Shown here piece by piece: positions 24,871 through 32,703 of a stretch of 64,000 nucleotides of DNA. The position numbers and the translations under genes are program-made. Source of the stretch: Novosphingobium sp. (GTDB taxonomy: Bacteria; Pseudomonadota; Alphaproteobacteria; Sphingomonadales; Sphingomonadaceae); the NCBI RefSeq assembly GCF_020852455.1, contig NZ_JADZAT010000024.1, positions 92,157 to 156,156 on the forward strand, in the 5' to 3' direction. The notes under the pieces were generated by a model. That model saw only the letters and a program-made list of their open reading frames with translations. It was not told the origin of the DNA and made no database searches. Every line of letters begins with the position of its first letter. The first letter of the stretch is position 1.

Positions 24871-25974
24871 ATGGAGAGCGCCTTGCACGATGTCCTGTTC
24901 CAGCCGCTGAACCTTGGCGCGATCGAAATCAGGAACCGGATCCTGATGGCCCCGCTGACGCGCGGGCGCTCCGATCCGGGCTCGGTCCCCAATGCGATGA
25001 TCACCGAATACTATCGCCAGCGCAGCGGGGCCGGGCTGATCATCAGCGAAGCGACCGGGATCAGCGTCGAAGGGCTGGGCTGGCCCGCCGCGCCGGGCGC
25101 CTGGAACGAAGCGCAGACCGAAGGCTGGAAGAGCGTGACCAGCGCTGTCCATGCCGAGGGCGGCAAGATCGTGATGCAGCTGTGGCACATGGGCCGGATC
25201 GTCCATCCCGATTTCCTGGGCGGCGAACCCGGCGTTTCGGCCAGCGCCACCACCGCGCCCGATCATGCCCACACCCCCACCGGACGGAAGCCGCACGAAC
25301 AGGCCCGCGCCGCAACCAAGGCTGATATTGTGCGGATCGTCGAGGACTATGCCCGCGCCGCGCAGAACGCCAAACTGGCCGGGTTCGACGGGGTGCAGCT
25401 GCACGGCGCCAACGGTTACCTGGTTGACCAGTTCCTGCGTACCAGCACCAACCTGCGCACCGACGAATATGGCGGATCCCCGCAAAACCGCACCCGCTTC
25501 ATGCGCGAAGTGCTGGAAGCGATCATCGCCGTGTGGGGCGCCGATCATGTCGGCATCCGCCTCTCGCCCAACGGCGATTCGCAGGGCTGCGACGATACCG
25601 ATCCGGCCAGCATCTTTGGCGCAGCCGCGCAGGTGCTGCAGGAGCTCAAGGTGTCATGGCTCGAACTGCGCCAGCCGGGGCCGAACGGGACCTTTGGTGC
25701 GACCGAAGTGCCCAAGCAGGACGGGCTGATCCGCGCGATCTACCAGGGCCCGCTGGTGCTCAATTCGGACTATACCGCCGTTGAGGCCGCAGCCGATGTC
25801 GCCTCGGGCCGCTGCGAGGCGATCAGCTTTGGCCGCCCCTACATTTCGAACCCCGATCTGGCCGAACGGATCAGGCTGGGGGCCGAATGGGCGCCCAATG
25901 TTAACGTCCCGAAAAGCTGGTATCTGCCAGGACCGGAAGGATACATCGACTATCCGGCGCTGCAGCCGGCCTGA
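24871..25974 (+). CDS. Old Yellow Enzyme-type alkene reductase, NemA-like
   Basis: 367 residues. FMN-dependent NAD(P)H reduction of activated C=C bonds or nitro compounds. It contains NRILMAPLTRGRS, GAGLIISEATGIS, QLWHMGRIVHP, the substrate-binding HxxN pair in GVQLHGANGYLVDQFL, and SPRxN-like TDEYGGSPQNRTRF. The ATG at 24871 is used; an alternative TTG twelve bases on would have GGAGAG in front. It is followed 22 bases later by the CitE-like lyase, so the two may form an operon. Confidence 0.9.
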   Translation: MESALHDVLFQPLNLGAIEIRNRILMAPLTRGRSDPGSVPNAMITEYYRQRSGAGLIISEATGISVEGLGWPAAPGAWNEAQTEGWKSVTSAVHAEGGKIVMQLWHMGRIVHPDFLGGEPGVSASATTAPDHAHTPTGRKPHEQARAATKADIVRIVEDYARAAQNAKLAGFDGVQLHGANGYLVDQFLRTSTNLRTDEYGGSPQNRTRFMREVLEAIIAVWGADHVGIRLSPNGDSQGCDDTDPASIFGAAAQVLQELKVSWLELRQPGPNGTFGATEVPKQDGLIRAIYQGPLVLNSDYTAVEAAADVASGRCEAISFGRPYISNPDLAERIRLGAEWAPNVNVPKSWYLPGPEGYIDYPALQPA

Positions 25975-25996
25975 GCAGGAAAGGAAAAGGGTCGCC

Positions 25997-26881
25997 ATGT
26001 CAGTTCGTTCGTGGCTGTTCGTGCCGGGCGACAGCGAAAAGAAGCTGTCGAAAGCCATGGGCACCGGAGCCGATGTGCTGATCCTCGATCTTGAGGATTC
26101 GGTGGCGCACGAAAACAAGGCCCGCGCCCGGCAAATGACCGGCGAATGGCTGGCCGCGCACCGCCAGCAGGTGGCGGGCGGCAAGCGCCCGGGCCGCTGG
26201 GTGCGGATCAACGCGCTCGACAGCCGGATGTGGCGCGAAGATCTGATGGCGGTGATGCCCGGTGCGCCGGACGGAATCATGCTGCCCAAAAGCGCGGGGC
26301 CGGAATCGGTCCAGCAGCTTTCGGCGGAGATCTATGAGCTGGAAAGCCGCAGCGGGCTGGGGCCGAACTCGGTCAAGATCATGCCGCTGGTCAGCGAGAC
26401 GGCCGCCGCCGCGATCACGATTTCGGCCTATGCCACCGCATCGATGCCGCGTCTGGCCGGACTAACCTGGGGCGCGGAAGACCTGTCCGCCGCGATCGGC
26501 GCCACCCGCAAGCGCGATGTCCAGGGCCGCTGGACCGACACCTTCCGCTTTGCCCGCACCCAGACGCTGCTGGCCGCACACGCGCGCGGCGCGATGGCGA
26601 TCGACACGCTCCACGCCGATTTCGCCGACATGAAGGGCCTGAAACGCGCCGCCGAAGAAGCGCGCGCGGACGGTTTCTCGGGCATGCTGGCAATCCATCC
26701 GGCGCAGATCGAGGTGATCAACCAGGCCTTCACCCCCAGCGACGAGGAAGTGGCCGAGGCGCGCGCGATCGTCGAGGCGTTCAAGGCCAACCCCGGTTCG
26801 GGCACGCTGCAGATTGACCGGCGAATGATCGACATGCCGCATTACAAGCTGGCGCTGCGGGTACTGGGGATCGAGGAGTAA
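25997..26881 (+). CDS. CitE-like CoA-ester lyase (HpcH/HpaI family)
   Basis: 294 residues from ATG 25997, after an AAGGAAAAGG stretch. The barrel shows SWLFVPGDSEKKLSKA, DLEDSVAHENKARAR (metal and acid residues), RINALDSRMWREDL, PLVSETAAA, LTWGAEDLSAAIG and IHPAQIEVINQAF. Family members cleave or hydrolyse malyl-CoA, citramalyl-CoA or related thioesters; the exact substrate cannot be told from sequence. It lies directly after the OYE gene, which may indicate a joint catabolic role. Confidence 0.87.
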   Translation: MSVRSWLFVPGDSEKKLSKAMGTGADVLILDLEDSVAHENKARARQMTGEWLAAHRQQVAGGKRPGRWVRINALDSRMWREDLMAVMPGAPDGIMLPKSAGPESVQQLSAEIYELESRSGLGPNSVKIMPLVSETAAAAITISAYATASMPRLAGLTWGAEDLSAAIGATRKRDVQGRWTDTFRFARTQTLLAAHARGAMAIDTLHADFADMKGLKRAAEEARADGFSGMLAIHPAQIEVINQAFTPSDEEVAEARAIVEAFKANPGSGTLQIDRRMIDMPHYKLALRVLGIEE

Positions 26882-26962
26882 TCCCGGTGCTGCGCAGATG
26901 CGCATTTGCGGTCAGGCGGACCAGTTTGGGCCAGCCTAGATGGCGCTCGTCAGGAGGAACTG

Positions 26963-27838
26963 ATGAAGCCGAACCGCAAAGAAGCCTATCTCCAGCGCAT
27001 GCAAAGGGTGCTCGATCATATCGACCGACACCTGGACCAGCCGCTTGATGTAGCAGGCCTGGCTGCGGTTTCGGCTTTCTCGCCGTTCCATTTCCAGCGC
27101 CAGTTCTCAGCCCTCTTTGGCCTCAGCGTCGGCAACTACATCCGGCTGCTGCGCCTGAAGCGTGCCGGATCACAGTTGGCCTTTCGTCGCGACGAAACGG
27201 TAACCGCGATCGCGCTTGATGCCGGTTACGAAGGCAACGAGGCCTTCGCCCGCGCCTTGCGCAAATGGCTGGCGCAAAGTCCCAGCGAACTAAGACGCAG
27301 ACCCGACTGGGAATCCTGGCAGGCGGCAATCGTGCCGCTGGTTCAAATCAGGAGAGCCCACATGACCAAGACCTTTTCATTGGACGACGTTCGGATTGTC
27401 GAATTTCCCGCCACGCCGGTGGTGATCCAGCCGCATCGCGGCAGTCCGGCCCGGCTGGGCGAATCGATCCGCAAGCTGATCGAATGGCGCCGTGCCGAAC
27501 ACTTGCCGCCATCACGCGCAGCCACTTTCAACATCTTCCACGACGATCCTGAAGAGGTTCTGCCCGAAGCCTACCGGCTGGATCTGGCCGTGGCGACCAC
27601 ACGCGAACCGGGCCCGGGCATGCTGGCCGGTGAGATCCCGGCCGGTCGCTGTGCCGTGCTGCGCCAGATCGGCTCGGGCGACGACCTGCGCGCCGGCTTT
27701 GCCTTTCTCTACGGCGAATGGTGGCCCCAAAGCGGCGAGGAAGCCCGCGATGCCCCGCCGTTCGCCCAGCGGATCAGCTTCTTCCCGGATGTGGCCGAGC
27801 ATGAAGCGGTGACGGACCTGTATCTGCCGCTGAAGTAG
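26963..27838 (+). CDS. AraC-type regulator with GyrI-like effector domain
   Basis: 291 residues from ATG 26963, placed 5 bases after AGGAGG. The N-terminal double helix-turn-helix of AraC type (LDQPLDVAGLAAVSAFSPFHFQRQF and AIALDAGYEGNEAFARALRKW) is followed by a GyrI/SOUL-like small-molecule domain from about residue 130 (VRIVEFPATPVVIQPHRG to YLPLK). This SbmC/Rob-like fusion usually senses hydrophobic ligands or drugs. Targets are unknown; no divergent partner is present. Confidence 0.88.
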   Translation: MKPNRKEAYLQRMQRVLDHIDRHLDQPLDVAGLAAVSAFSPFHFQRQFSALFGLSVGNYIRLLRLKRAGSQLAFRRDETVTAIALDAGYEGNEAFARALRKWLAQSPSELRRRPDWESWQAAIVPLVQIRRAHMTKTFSLDDVRIVEFPATPVVIQPHRGSPARLGESIRKLIEWRRAEHLPPSRAATFNIFHDDPEEVLPEAYRLDLAVATTREPGPGMLAGEIPAGRCAVLRQIGSGDDLRAGFAFLYGEWWPQSGEEARDAPPFAQRISFFPDVAEHEAVTDLYLPLK

Positions 27839-27889
27839 GCCGGATCGCCCGGTTGCGGCTGGCCGGATCATGTGCCCGGCCGGCCGCGA

Positions 27890-28210
27890 TCAGCGCCGCC
27901 CGCGCCTGTCCCGCTGCAACTCTTCGCGCAGCCGCAGCAGTTCGTTCATGTCCACCACTTCGCTGCGAACATACATCCAGCGCGCCATGGCGGCAGCCCA
28001 GCCCAGCGTGGCCAGGACATAGCCGGTGGTCGCCGCAGTCGCCTGCCCGGCGGTGGGGTTGCTGGCCATCAGCCAGACGAACAGCCCGGTCGGGATGGTC
28101 AGCCCTGCCAGCCAGGCGATCAGGCCCCGCCAGCCGGCCGCATTGCGCGGGGTGATCTTCATACTGAGCCCGCTCTTGTAGCAGATGTAGGGCTTGTCGC
28201 TGTCAGCCAT
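27890..28210 (-). CDS. Small two-span membrane protein
   Basis: 106 residues from ATG 28210, chosen over an upstream GTG because AAGGAGAG is correctly spaced. Two hydrophobic segments (GLIAWLAGLTIPTGLFVWLM and TGYVLATLGWAAAMARWMYV) precede a charged helical tail (DMNELLRLREELQRDRRGRR). No family recognised. It is the third gene of a unit with SPFH and RHH genes, its start lying inside the RHH stop region. Confidence 0.65.
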   Translation of the reverse strand: MADSDKPYICYKSGLSMKITPRNAAGWRGLIAWLAGLTIPTGLFVWLMASNPTAGQATAATTGYVLATLGWAAAMARWMYVRSEVVDMNELLRLREELQRDRRGRR

Positions 28211-28412
28211 TGTCACTCTCCTTCACGGGCCGCCCGCGCCGGGCCGGCTCGCTTGCTTCGACCTTTACCCCGCGCTTGGCCAGGGCTTCGCGCAGCAGCA
28301 CTTCGACCTGGGCGTTGACCGAGCGGAAGTCGCTCGCCGCCGCTCGCTCCAGCGCCTGATAGAGCGCCGGATCGAGACGGAGAGCGAACGACTTCTTGCC
28401 GGGCGACGCCAT
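28203..28412 (-). CDS. Ribbon-helix-helix (Arc/HicB-like) DNA-binding protein
   Basis: 69 residues. The N-terminus fits an RHH fold: a basic strand (KKSFALRLDPALYQALERAA) followed by SVNAQVEVLLREALAKRG. The C-terminal tail is basic and Pro-containing. Such proteins often repress their own operon. It starts eight bases after the SPFH stop, and a perfect palindrome (29350-29359) lies at the start of the operon's predicted transcript, a candidate binding site. Confidence 0.78.
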   Translation of the reverse strand: MASPGKKSFALRLDPALYQALERAAASDFRSVNAQVEVLLREALAKRGVKVEASEPARRGRPVKESDNG

Positions 28413-28420
28413 GGTTCAGC

Positions 28421-29332
28421 CTATTGGTACAGCGTGCCCGTGTTGACCACCGGCTGGGTGTCACGCTCGCCGCACAGCACCACCATGAGGTTCGAAACCA
28501 TCGCCGCCTTGCGTTCATCGTCAAGGTGGACAACGTCCTTCTCGCCCAGCTGCTTCAGCGCCATTTCGACCATGGTCACCGCGCCTTCGACCAGCTTGGT
28601 GCGGGCCGCGATCACGGCTTCGGCCTGCTGGCGGCGCAGCATGGCGCCGGCGATTTCGGGAGCATAGGCCAGATGGGTCAGCCCGCATTCGTCCACGGTC
28701 AGGCCCGCCAGGCTGAGCCGGGTGTTAAGCTCAGCGCGCAGATCGTCATTCACTTCGCCGTGGTTCGAACGCAGTGTTACTTCGTGATGTTCGATGTCAT
28801 CGTAGGGATAGCGCGAACCGATCGAGCGCACCGCGGCTTCGATCTGGACTTCGACGAAAGCCTTATAGTCATCGACGTCATAGAGCGCCTGGGCAGTGTC
28901 GGCCACGCGCCACACCACATTGGTCGCAATTTCGATCGGATTGCCGCGCAGGTCGTTGATCTTGAGCTTTTCCGAGACCAGGTTGTTGGCGCGGACCGAG
29001 ATCTTGGTCTTGCCCATCCACGGCCAGACCCAGCGCAGCCCGGTGTTGCGATCGGTGCCGCGATACGAACCGAACAGCGTGATCGCTGCGGCCTGGTTGG
29101 GCTGGATCATGTAAAAGCCGCTGGCCAGCACGATCAGCGCAACCATGCTGAACCCGGTCGAGACGACGAAGCCAAACACCGCGCTGTCTTCGGGGTTGGA
29201 CCCGGCAAAGGCGATGATCCGCCAGATGGTCAGCGAAAGCAGCGCCAGGAAGGCGACGAAGATCAGGTATCCGCTGGTGCTCCAGGCCCTTCTTTCGGCG
29301 CTGGCGTTCATGGCGGGATGCGAATCGGTCAT
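28421..29332 (-). CDS. SPFH/Band-7 domain membrane protein
   Basis: 303 residues from ATG 29332 (GAGGGG upstream). Two N-terminal hydrophobic segments (YLIFVAFLALLSLTIWRII and STGFSMVALIVLASGFYMI) are followed by the SPFH domain: QPNQAAAITLFGSYRG, LRWVWPWMGKTKISVR, IEIATNVVWRVAD, then a helical region (AGAMLRRQQAEAVIAARTKLVEGA). SPFH proteins form large membrane-bound assemblies such as flotillin- or HflK-like cages; the specific role here is unknown. It is the first gene of the SPFH-RHH-membrane unit. Confidence 0.86.
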   Translation of the reverse strand: MTDSHPAMNASAERRAWSTSGYLIFVAFLALLSLTIWRIIAFAGSNPEDSAVFGFVVSTGFSMVALIVLASGFYMIQPNQAAAITLFGSYRGTDRNTGLRWVWPWMGKTKISVRANNLVSEKLKINDLRGNPIEIATNVVWRVADTAQALYDVDDYKAFVEVQIEAAVRSIGSRYPYDDIEHHEVTLRSNHGEVNDDLRAELNTRLSLAGLTVDECGLTHLAYAPEIAGAMLRRQQAEAVIAARTKLVEGAVTMVEMALKQLGEKDVVHLDDERKAAMVSNLMVVLCGERDTQPVVNTGTLYQ

Positions 29333-29349
29333 GGGTATCCCCTCTAAAT

Positions 29350-29388
29350 GTGATATCACTTTAATATCAATTTCGATTGCAGCGTCAA
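29350..29388 (-). promoter_or_regulatory. SPFH operon promoter with palindrome at the start site
   Basis: On the minus strand, TTGACG (29388-29383), a 16-base spacer and TATTAA (29366-29361) form a good promoter. The perfect palindrome GTGATATCAC (29350-29359) lies over the expected start point, an effective place for a repressor. A half-site-like TGATAT occurs again 11 bases away within the -10 area. Confidence 0.55.
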
Positions 29389-29394
29389 TAGTGC

Positions 29395-29423
29395 TTGAAA
29401 TCGGAGCGAATCAGTCTTATTAA
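29395..29423 (+). promoter_or_regulatory. Promoter for the DUF465-terC unit
   Basis: TTGAAA (29395-29400), a 17-base spacer and TATTAA (29418-29423). Transcription would begin near 29430, leaving about 180 bases of leader before the DUF465 start at 29610. It is back-to-back with the SPFH promoter. Confidence 0.5.
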
Positions 29424-29487
29424 GGTCAGGCGGGACCGGGCCCCTCTGGCGCGGCGCACTGGCCAATTTGGCAGTACGCCTCGTGAT

Positions 29488-29527
29488 GTCGGACCGCATC
29501 GGATGTTGCCGATGCCGGAGGGCCGAC
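29488..29527 (+). ncRNA. Structured 5' leader element before DUF465-terC
   Basis: A perfect 7-bp hairpin, GCATCGG-ATGTTG-CCGATGC (29496-29515), is enclosed by an outer 5-bp helix GTCGG / CCGAC (29488-29492 with 29523-29527), giving a stem with an internal bulge inside the predicted leader. TerC/Alx genes elsewhere are controlled by manganese- or pH-responsive leaders; I do not see the yybP-ykoY consensus, so the class is undetermined. Confidence 0.4.
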
Positions 29528-29609
29528 GCTTTACCCCCTCCCAAGCGAAGCCCCCCCCGGCTCGGCACATCCGATCAACGCCAACCACGTTGCAAGGGAT
29601 GTACCGACC

Positions 29610-29789
29610 ATGTCCGACCAGGCCTATCGCCTTCTCGAACGCCACCAGAAGCTCGACGCCCGCCTGCGCCTGCTGCAGGCGCTGCGCTGGCCCGATCCGT
29701 TCGAGATCGCCCGCCTCAAGAAGCTCAAGCTCGCCGCCAAGGACCGCCTCGCGCGGCTGGCGGCCATGCCGCGCAAGTTCCACGCCTGA
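29610..29789 (+). CDS. Small DUF465/YdcH-like protein, third copy
   Basis: 59 residues, with AAGGGA ten bases upstream of ATG 29610. It has the same helical-hairpin plan as the copies near 15 kb: MSDQAYRLLERHQKLDARLR, a turn containing WPDPFEIAR, and the basic helix LKKLKLAAKDRLARL. It ends in a short basic tail. It lies 75 bases upstream of terC on the same transcript, separated by two hairpins. Family function is unknown. Confidence 0.75.
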   Translation: MSDQAYRLLERHQKLDARLRLLQALRWPDPFEIARLKKLKLAAKDRLARLAAMPRKFHA

Positions 29790-29834
29790 CCAGGCGTGAA
29801 CAGCGAGCCGGCGCCTCCTTTGCGGGGGCGCCGG
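29781..29834 (+). terminator. Two consecutive hairpins between DUF465 and terC
   Basis: CACGCCTG-AC-CAGGCGTG (29781-29798) overlaps the DUF465 stop codon, and CCGGCGCC/GGCGCCGG (29808-29834, 11-base loop) follows. No T-run is present, so this may be an attenuating or processing structure rather than a strict terminator, adjusting terC relative to DUF465. Confidence 0.45.
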
Positions 29835-29864
29835 TGACCGCATTTTCAGAACAGGGAACATTCG

Positions 29865-30857
29865 ATGGAATTTCTGCTTGCTGACTGGCTCGGCACTCCG
29901 GTCTGGTTCTGGCTCTCGTTCGCGGGGCTGGTGCTGGTGCTTACCGCCTTCGATCTTGGCGTGCTCAACAAGGAAGCGCGCGAAATGGGGATCGGCGAAT
30001 CGCTGCGGCTGACCGCCTTCTACATCGCGATCGCCATGGCCTTCGGGGCCTGGGTCTGGGTGGCCAAGGGCGCCGACCTGGGCATGAAATACTACACCGG
30101 CTTCTTCATCGAAAAGGCGCTGTCGATCGACAATGTCTTCGTGATCAGCCTGATCTTCACCTTCTTCGCGATCCCGCCCAGATTCCAGTATCGTGCGCTG
30201 GTCTGGGGTATCCTGGCGGTGATCGTGCTGCGCGGGGCGATGATCGCGGCGGGTGCCGCGCTGGTCGAGCAGGCCTATTGGGTGCTCTACATCTTCGCCG
30301 CCTTCCTGATCTACACCGGGGTGCGGATGCTCTGGGCCAGCGACCATGATCCCGACATTTCCAAGAACCCGGTGGTCAAATGGATCTCCAGCCACATGCG
30401 CGTGACCAAGGAACTGCACGGCCAGCGCTTCTGGGTGAAGGTCCCCGACGAGAAGACCGGCAAGCTGTTGACCGCAGCCACCCCGCTGCTGCTGGCGCTG
30501 GTGGTGATCAATCTGGCCGACCTGGTCTTTGCGGTGGACAGCGTGCCGGCGATCTTCGCGATCACCACCGATACCTTCATCGTCTATACCAGCAACATCA
30601 TGGCGATCCTGGGCCTGCGCGCATTGTACTTCGCGCTTTCGGCGATGATCCATCGGTTCCACTACCTCAAGTACGCGCTGGCGGCGGTGCTGGTGTTCAT
30701 CGGTTCGAAGATCTTCATCGCCGACTTCCTGCTGGGCGGGGCCAAGTTCCCGCCGGTGGCAAGCCTGGGGGTGACCTTCGCACTGATCGCGGCCGGGGTC
30801 GGCTATTCGCTGTGGAAGACCCGGGACGGCGCGGTCAGTGCTGGCGGATCACATTGA
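29865..30857 (+). CDS. TerC/Alx-family membrane protein
   Basis: 330 residues, about nine membrane spans. It shows the family's conserved acidic motifs: TAFDLGVLNKEAREMG, the EKALSIDNVFV segment and NLADLVFAVDSVPAI, thought to handle metal ions. Alx of E. coli exports manganese and responds to alkaline pH; the length and order of motifs match the Alx branch. It is preceded by the structured leader and DUF465 gene. The 3' end overlaps the convergent recQ gene by 23 bases. Confidence 0.9.
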   Translation: MEFLLADWLGTPVWFWLSFAGLVLVLTAFDLGVLNKEAREMGIGESLRLTAFYIAIAMAFGAWVWVAKGADLGMKYYTGFFIEKALSIDNVFVISLIFTFFAIPPRFQYRALVWGILAVIVLRGAMIAAGAALVEQAYWVLYIFAAFLIYTGVRMLWASDHDPDISKNPVVKWISSHMRVTKELHGQRFWVKVPDEKTGKLLTAATPLLLALVVINLADLVFAVDSVPAIFAITTDTFIVYTSNIMAILGLRALYFALSAMIHRFHYLKYALAAVLVFIGSKIFIADFLLGGAKFPPVASLGVTFALIAAGVGYSLWKTRDGAVSAGGSH

Positions 30858-32619
30858 GGAAGGCCTGCCCGTGAGCTTCGAGCTTGCGGGCTCCGACCCC
30901 GGTGATCTCCCCCAGCGCGGACAGGCTTTGCGGGCGCAGCTGGGCCATTTCGCGCAGGGTTGAATCGTGGAACACCACATAGGGCGGCACTCCGGCCTCG
31001 CTGGCGATCTCGCGGCGCAGTTCACGCAGCGCCTCGAACAAGGGATCGCCCAGGGGGTTGGTGCCGCCCGCCCGGTCGCGCTTGCGGCGCGGCTCCTTGC
31101 GCGGGGCGAGTGCGATAAGCACCGCCGCCTCGCCCCGCAGGATGTCCTTGGCATCGTGCCCCAGCGCCAGCCCGCCGTGCTCGGTCGGCACCAGGCTGCC
31201 GCGCGCCTGCAGAGCGCGGACCAGCGGGCGCAGCAGGTGCGCTTCCTCGCCGGCCACGATCCCGAAGACCGACAGCTGATCGTGCCCGCGCTGCCGCACC
31301 CGTTCGTCCGCCGCGCCGATCAGCACCTTTTCGATATGGCCAAAGCCATAGCTCTGCCCGGTGCGATAGACCGCCGAAAGCAGCTTTTGCGCCAGGGTGC
31401 TGGCATCGACCACGCCGGGGGCATCAAGGCAGTTGTCGCAATTGCCGCAAGTCTGCGGTGGGTCCTCACCGAAGTGCCGCAGCAGCAGTGCGCGGCGGCA
31501 CCCGGCGGTTTCGACCAGCATGGCCAGCGCATCGAGCCGCTTGCGTTCACCCTCGCGGCGCCCTTCCTCAACCTCGGTCAGCCGGTGCCGGGCGCGGGCG
31601 AAATCGTCCGCCGCCCACAGCATCAGCGCCACCGAAGCATCGCCATCGCGCCCGGCGCGGCCGGTTTCCTGATAATAGGCCTCGATCGACTTGGGCACTC
31701 CGGCATGGGCAACGAAGCGCACGTCGGGCTTGTCGATCCCCATGCCGAAGGCGACGGTGGCAACCATCACCATGTCTTCGCTGGCCACGAAGGCGGCCTG
31801 GTTAGCCTGCCGCACCTGTGGATCGAGCCCGGCGTGATAGGGCAGCACCCGCCGCCCGGTCGCCGCCGCCAGCTTTTCGGCCAGATCCTCCACCTTCTTG
31901 CGGGTGGGGGCATAGACGATCCCCGGCCCGGGCTGTTCGGCCATCAGGGTGGTTAGCTGGCGCACCGGATTGTCGCGGTGGCGGACCTGATAGCGGATGT
32001 TGGGCCGGTCAAACCCGGCAACGATCAGCCCGTCCTCGGCAATGCCCAGCTGGGTCAGGATATCGGCACGGGTGTGCGCATCGGCAGTGGCGGTCAGCGC
32101 CAGCCGGGGCACCGCCGGGAAGCTGTCCATCAAGGGCCGCAGCAGGCGATAGTCCGGGCGGAAATCGTGGCCCCATTCGGAAACACAATGGGCCTCGTCG
32201 ATCGCGAATAGGCTGACCGGCGCTTTTGACAGCAGCTCGCGGAAATGCGGCTGGCTGGCACGTTCGGGTGCGACATAGAGCAGGTCAAGCTCGCCCGCGC
32301 GGAAGGCATCGATCGCCGCCTCGCGGGCTTCCTCACCATCGGCGCTGGTCAGGCTGGCGGCGCGGATCCCGTTGGCCGTGGCCCCGCGCAACTGATCGTG
32401 CATCAGCGCGATCAGCGGGCTGATCACCACGCAGGTGCCGGGCAGCATCACCGCCGGCAACTGATAGGTCAGGCTCTTGCCCGCGCCGGTCGGCATCACC
32501 GCCAGCGTGCCCTGCCCCGCCAGCACCCGATCGACCACACGGTCCTGCACCCCGCGAAAGGCGGAAAAGCCGAAAGTGGCGTGCAGGGTATGAAGCAGTT
32601 CGGGCGCGGAACTTGACAA
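30835..32619 (-). CDS. recQ: ATP-dependent DNA helicase RecQ
   Basis: 594 residues. Superfamily 2 motifs run in order: FRGVQDRVVDRVL, Walker A MPTGAGKS, DEAH box IDEAHCVSEWGHDFRPDY, LTATA, the GRAGRDG motif VI, then the zinc-binding cysteine set (CRRALLLRHFGE...CGNCDNC), a winged helix and a C-terminal HRDC domain (ALRELRREIASEAGVPPYVVFHD). It unwinds DNA in recombination and repair. Translation must begin at TTG 32619: the upstream frame reaches a stop without ATG or GTG. Confidence 0.95.
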   Translation of the reverse strand: MSSSAPELLHTLHATFGFSAFRGVQDRVVDRVLAGQGTLAVMPTGAGKSLTYQLPAVMLPGTCVVISPLIALMHDQLRGATANGIRAASLTSADGEEAREAAIDAFRAGELDLLYVAPERASQPHFRELLSKAPVSLFAIDEAHCVSEWGHDFRPDYRLLRPLMDSFPAVPRLALTATADAHTRADILTQLGIAEDGLIVAGFDRPNIRYQVRHRDNPVRQLTTLMAEQPGPGIVYAPTRKKVEDLAEKLAAATGRRVLPYHAGLDPQVRQANQAAFVASEDMVMVATVAFGMGIDKPDVRFVAHAGVPKSIEAYYQETGRAGRDGDASVALMLWAADDFARARHRLTEVEEGRREGERKRLDALAMLVETAGCRRALLLRHFGEDPPQTCGNCDNCLDAPGVVDASTLAQKLLSAVYRTGQSYGFGHIEKVLIGAADERVRQRGHDQLSVFGIVAGEEAHLLRPLVRALQARGSLVPTEHGGLALGHDAKDILRGEAAVLIALAPRKEPRRKRDRAGGTNPLGDPLFEALRELRREIASEAGVPPYVVFHDSTLREMAQLRPQSLSALGEITGVGARKLEAHGQAFLNVIRQH

Positions 32620-32703
32620 AGTTGACAGGGTCCAAAAACAAGAAAAGGCGGTCAGACTTCCGCGTTGCGTCAGCTATGGCAGAAGCTGCCGGAGTAGGAA
32701 ATG

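Noticed and set aside
28203..28412. HicA/HicB toxin-antitoxin pair
   Set aside because: The RHH protein resembles a HicB-type DNA-binder, but no HicA-like toxin is adjacent; the neighbours are membrane proteins.
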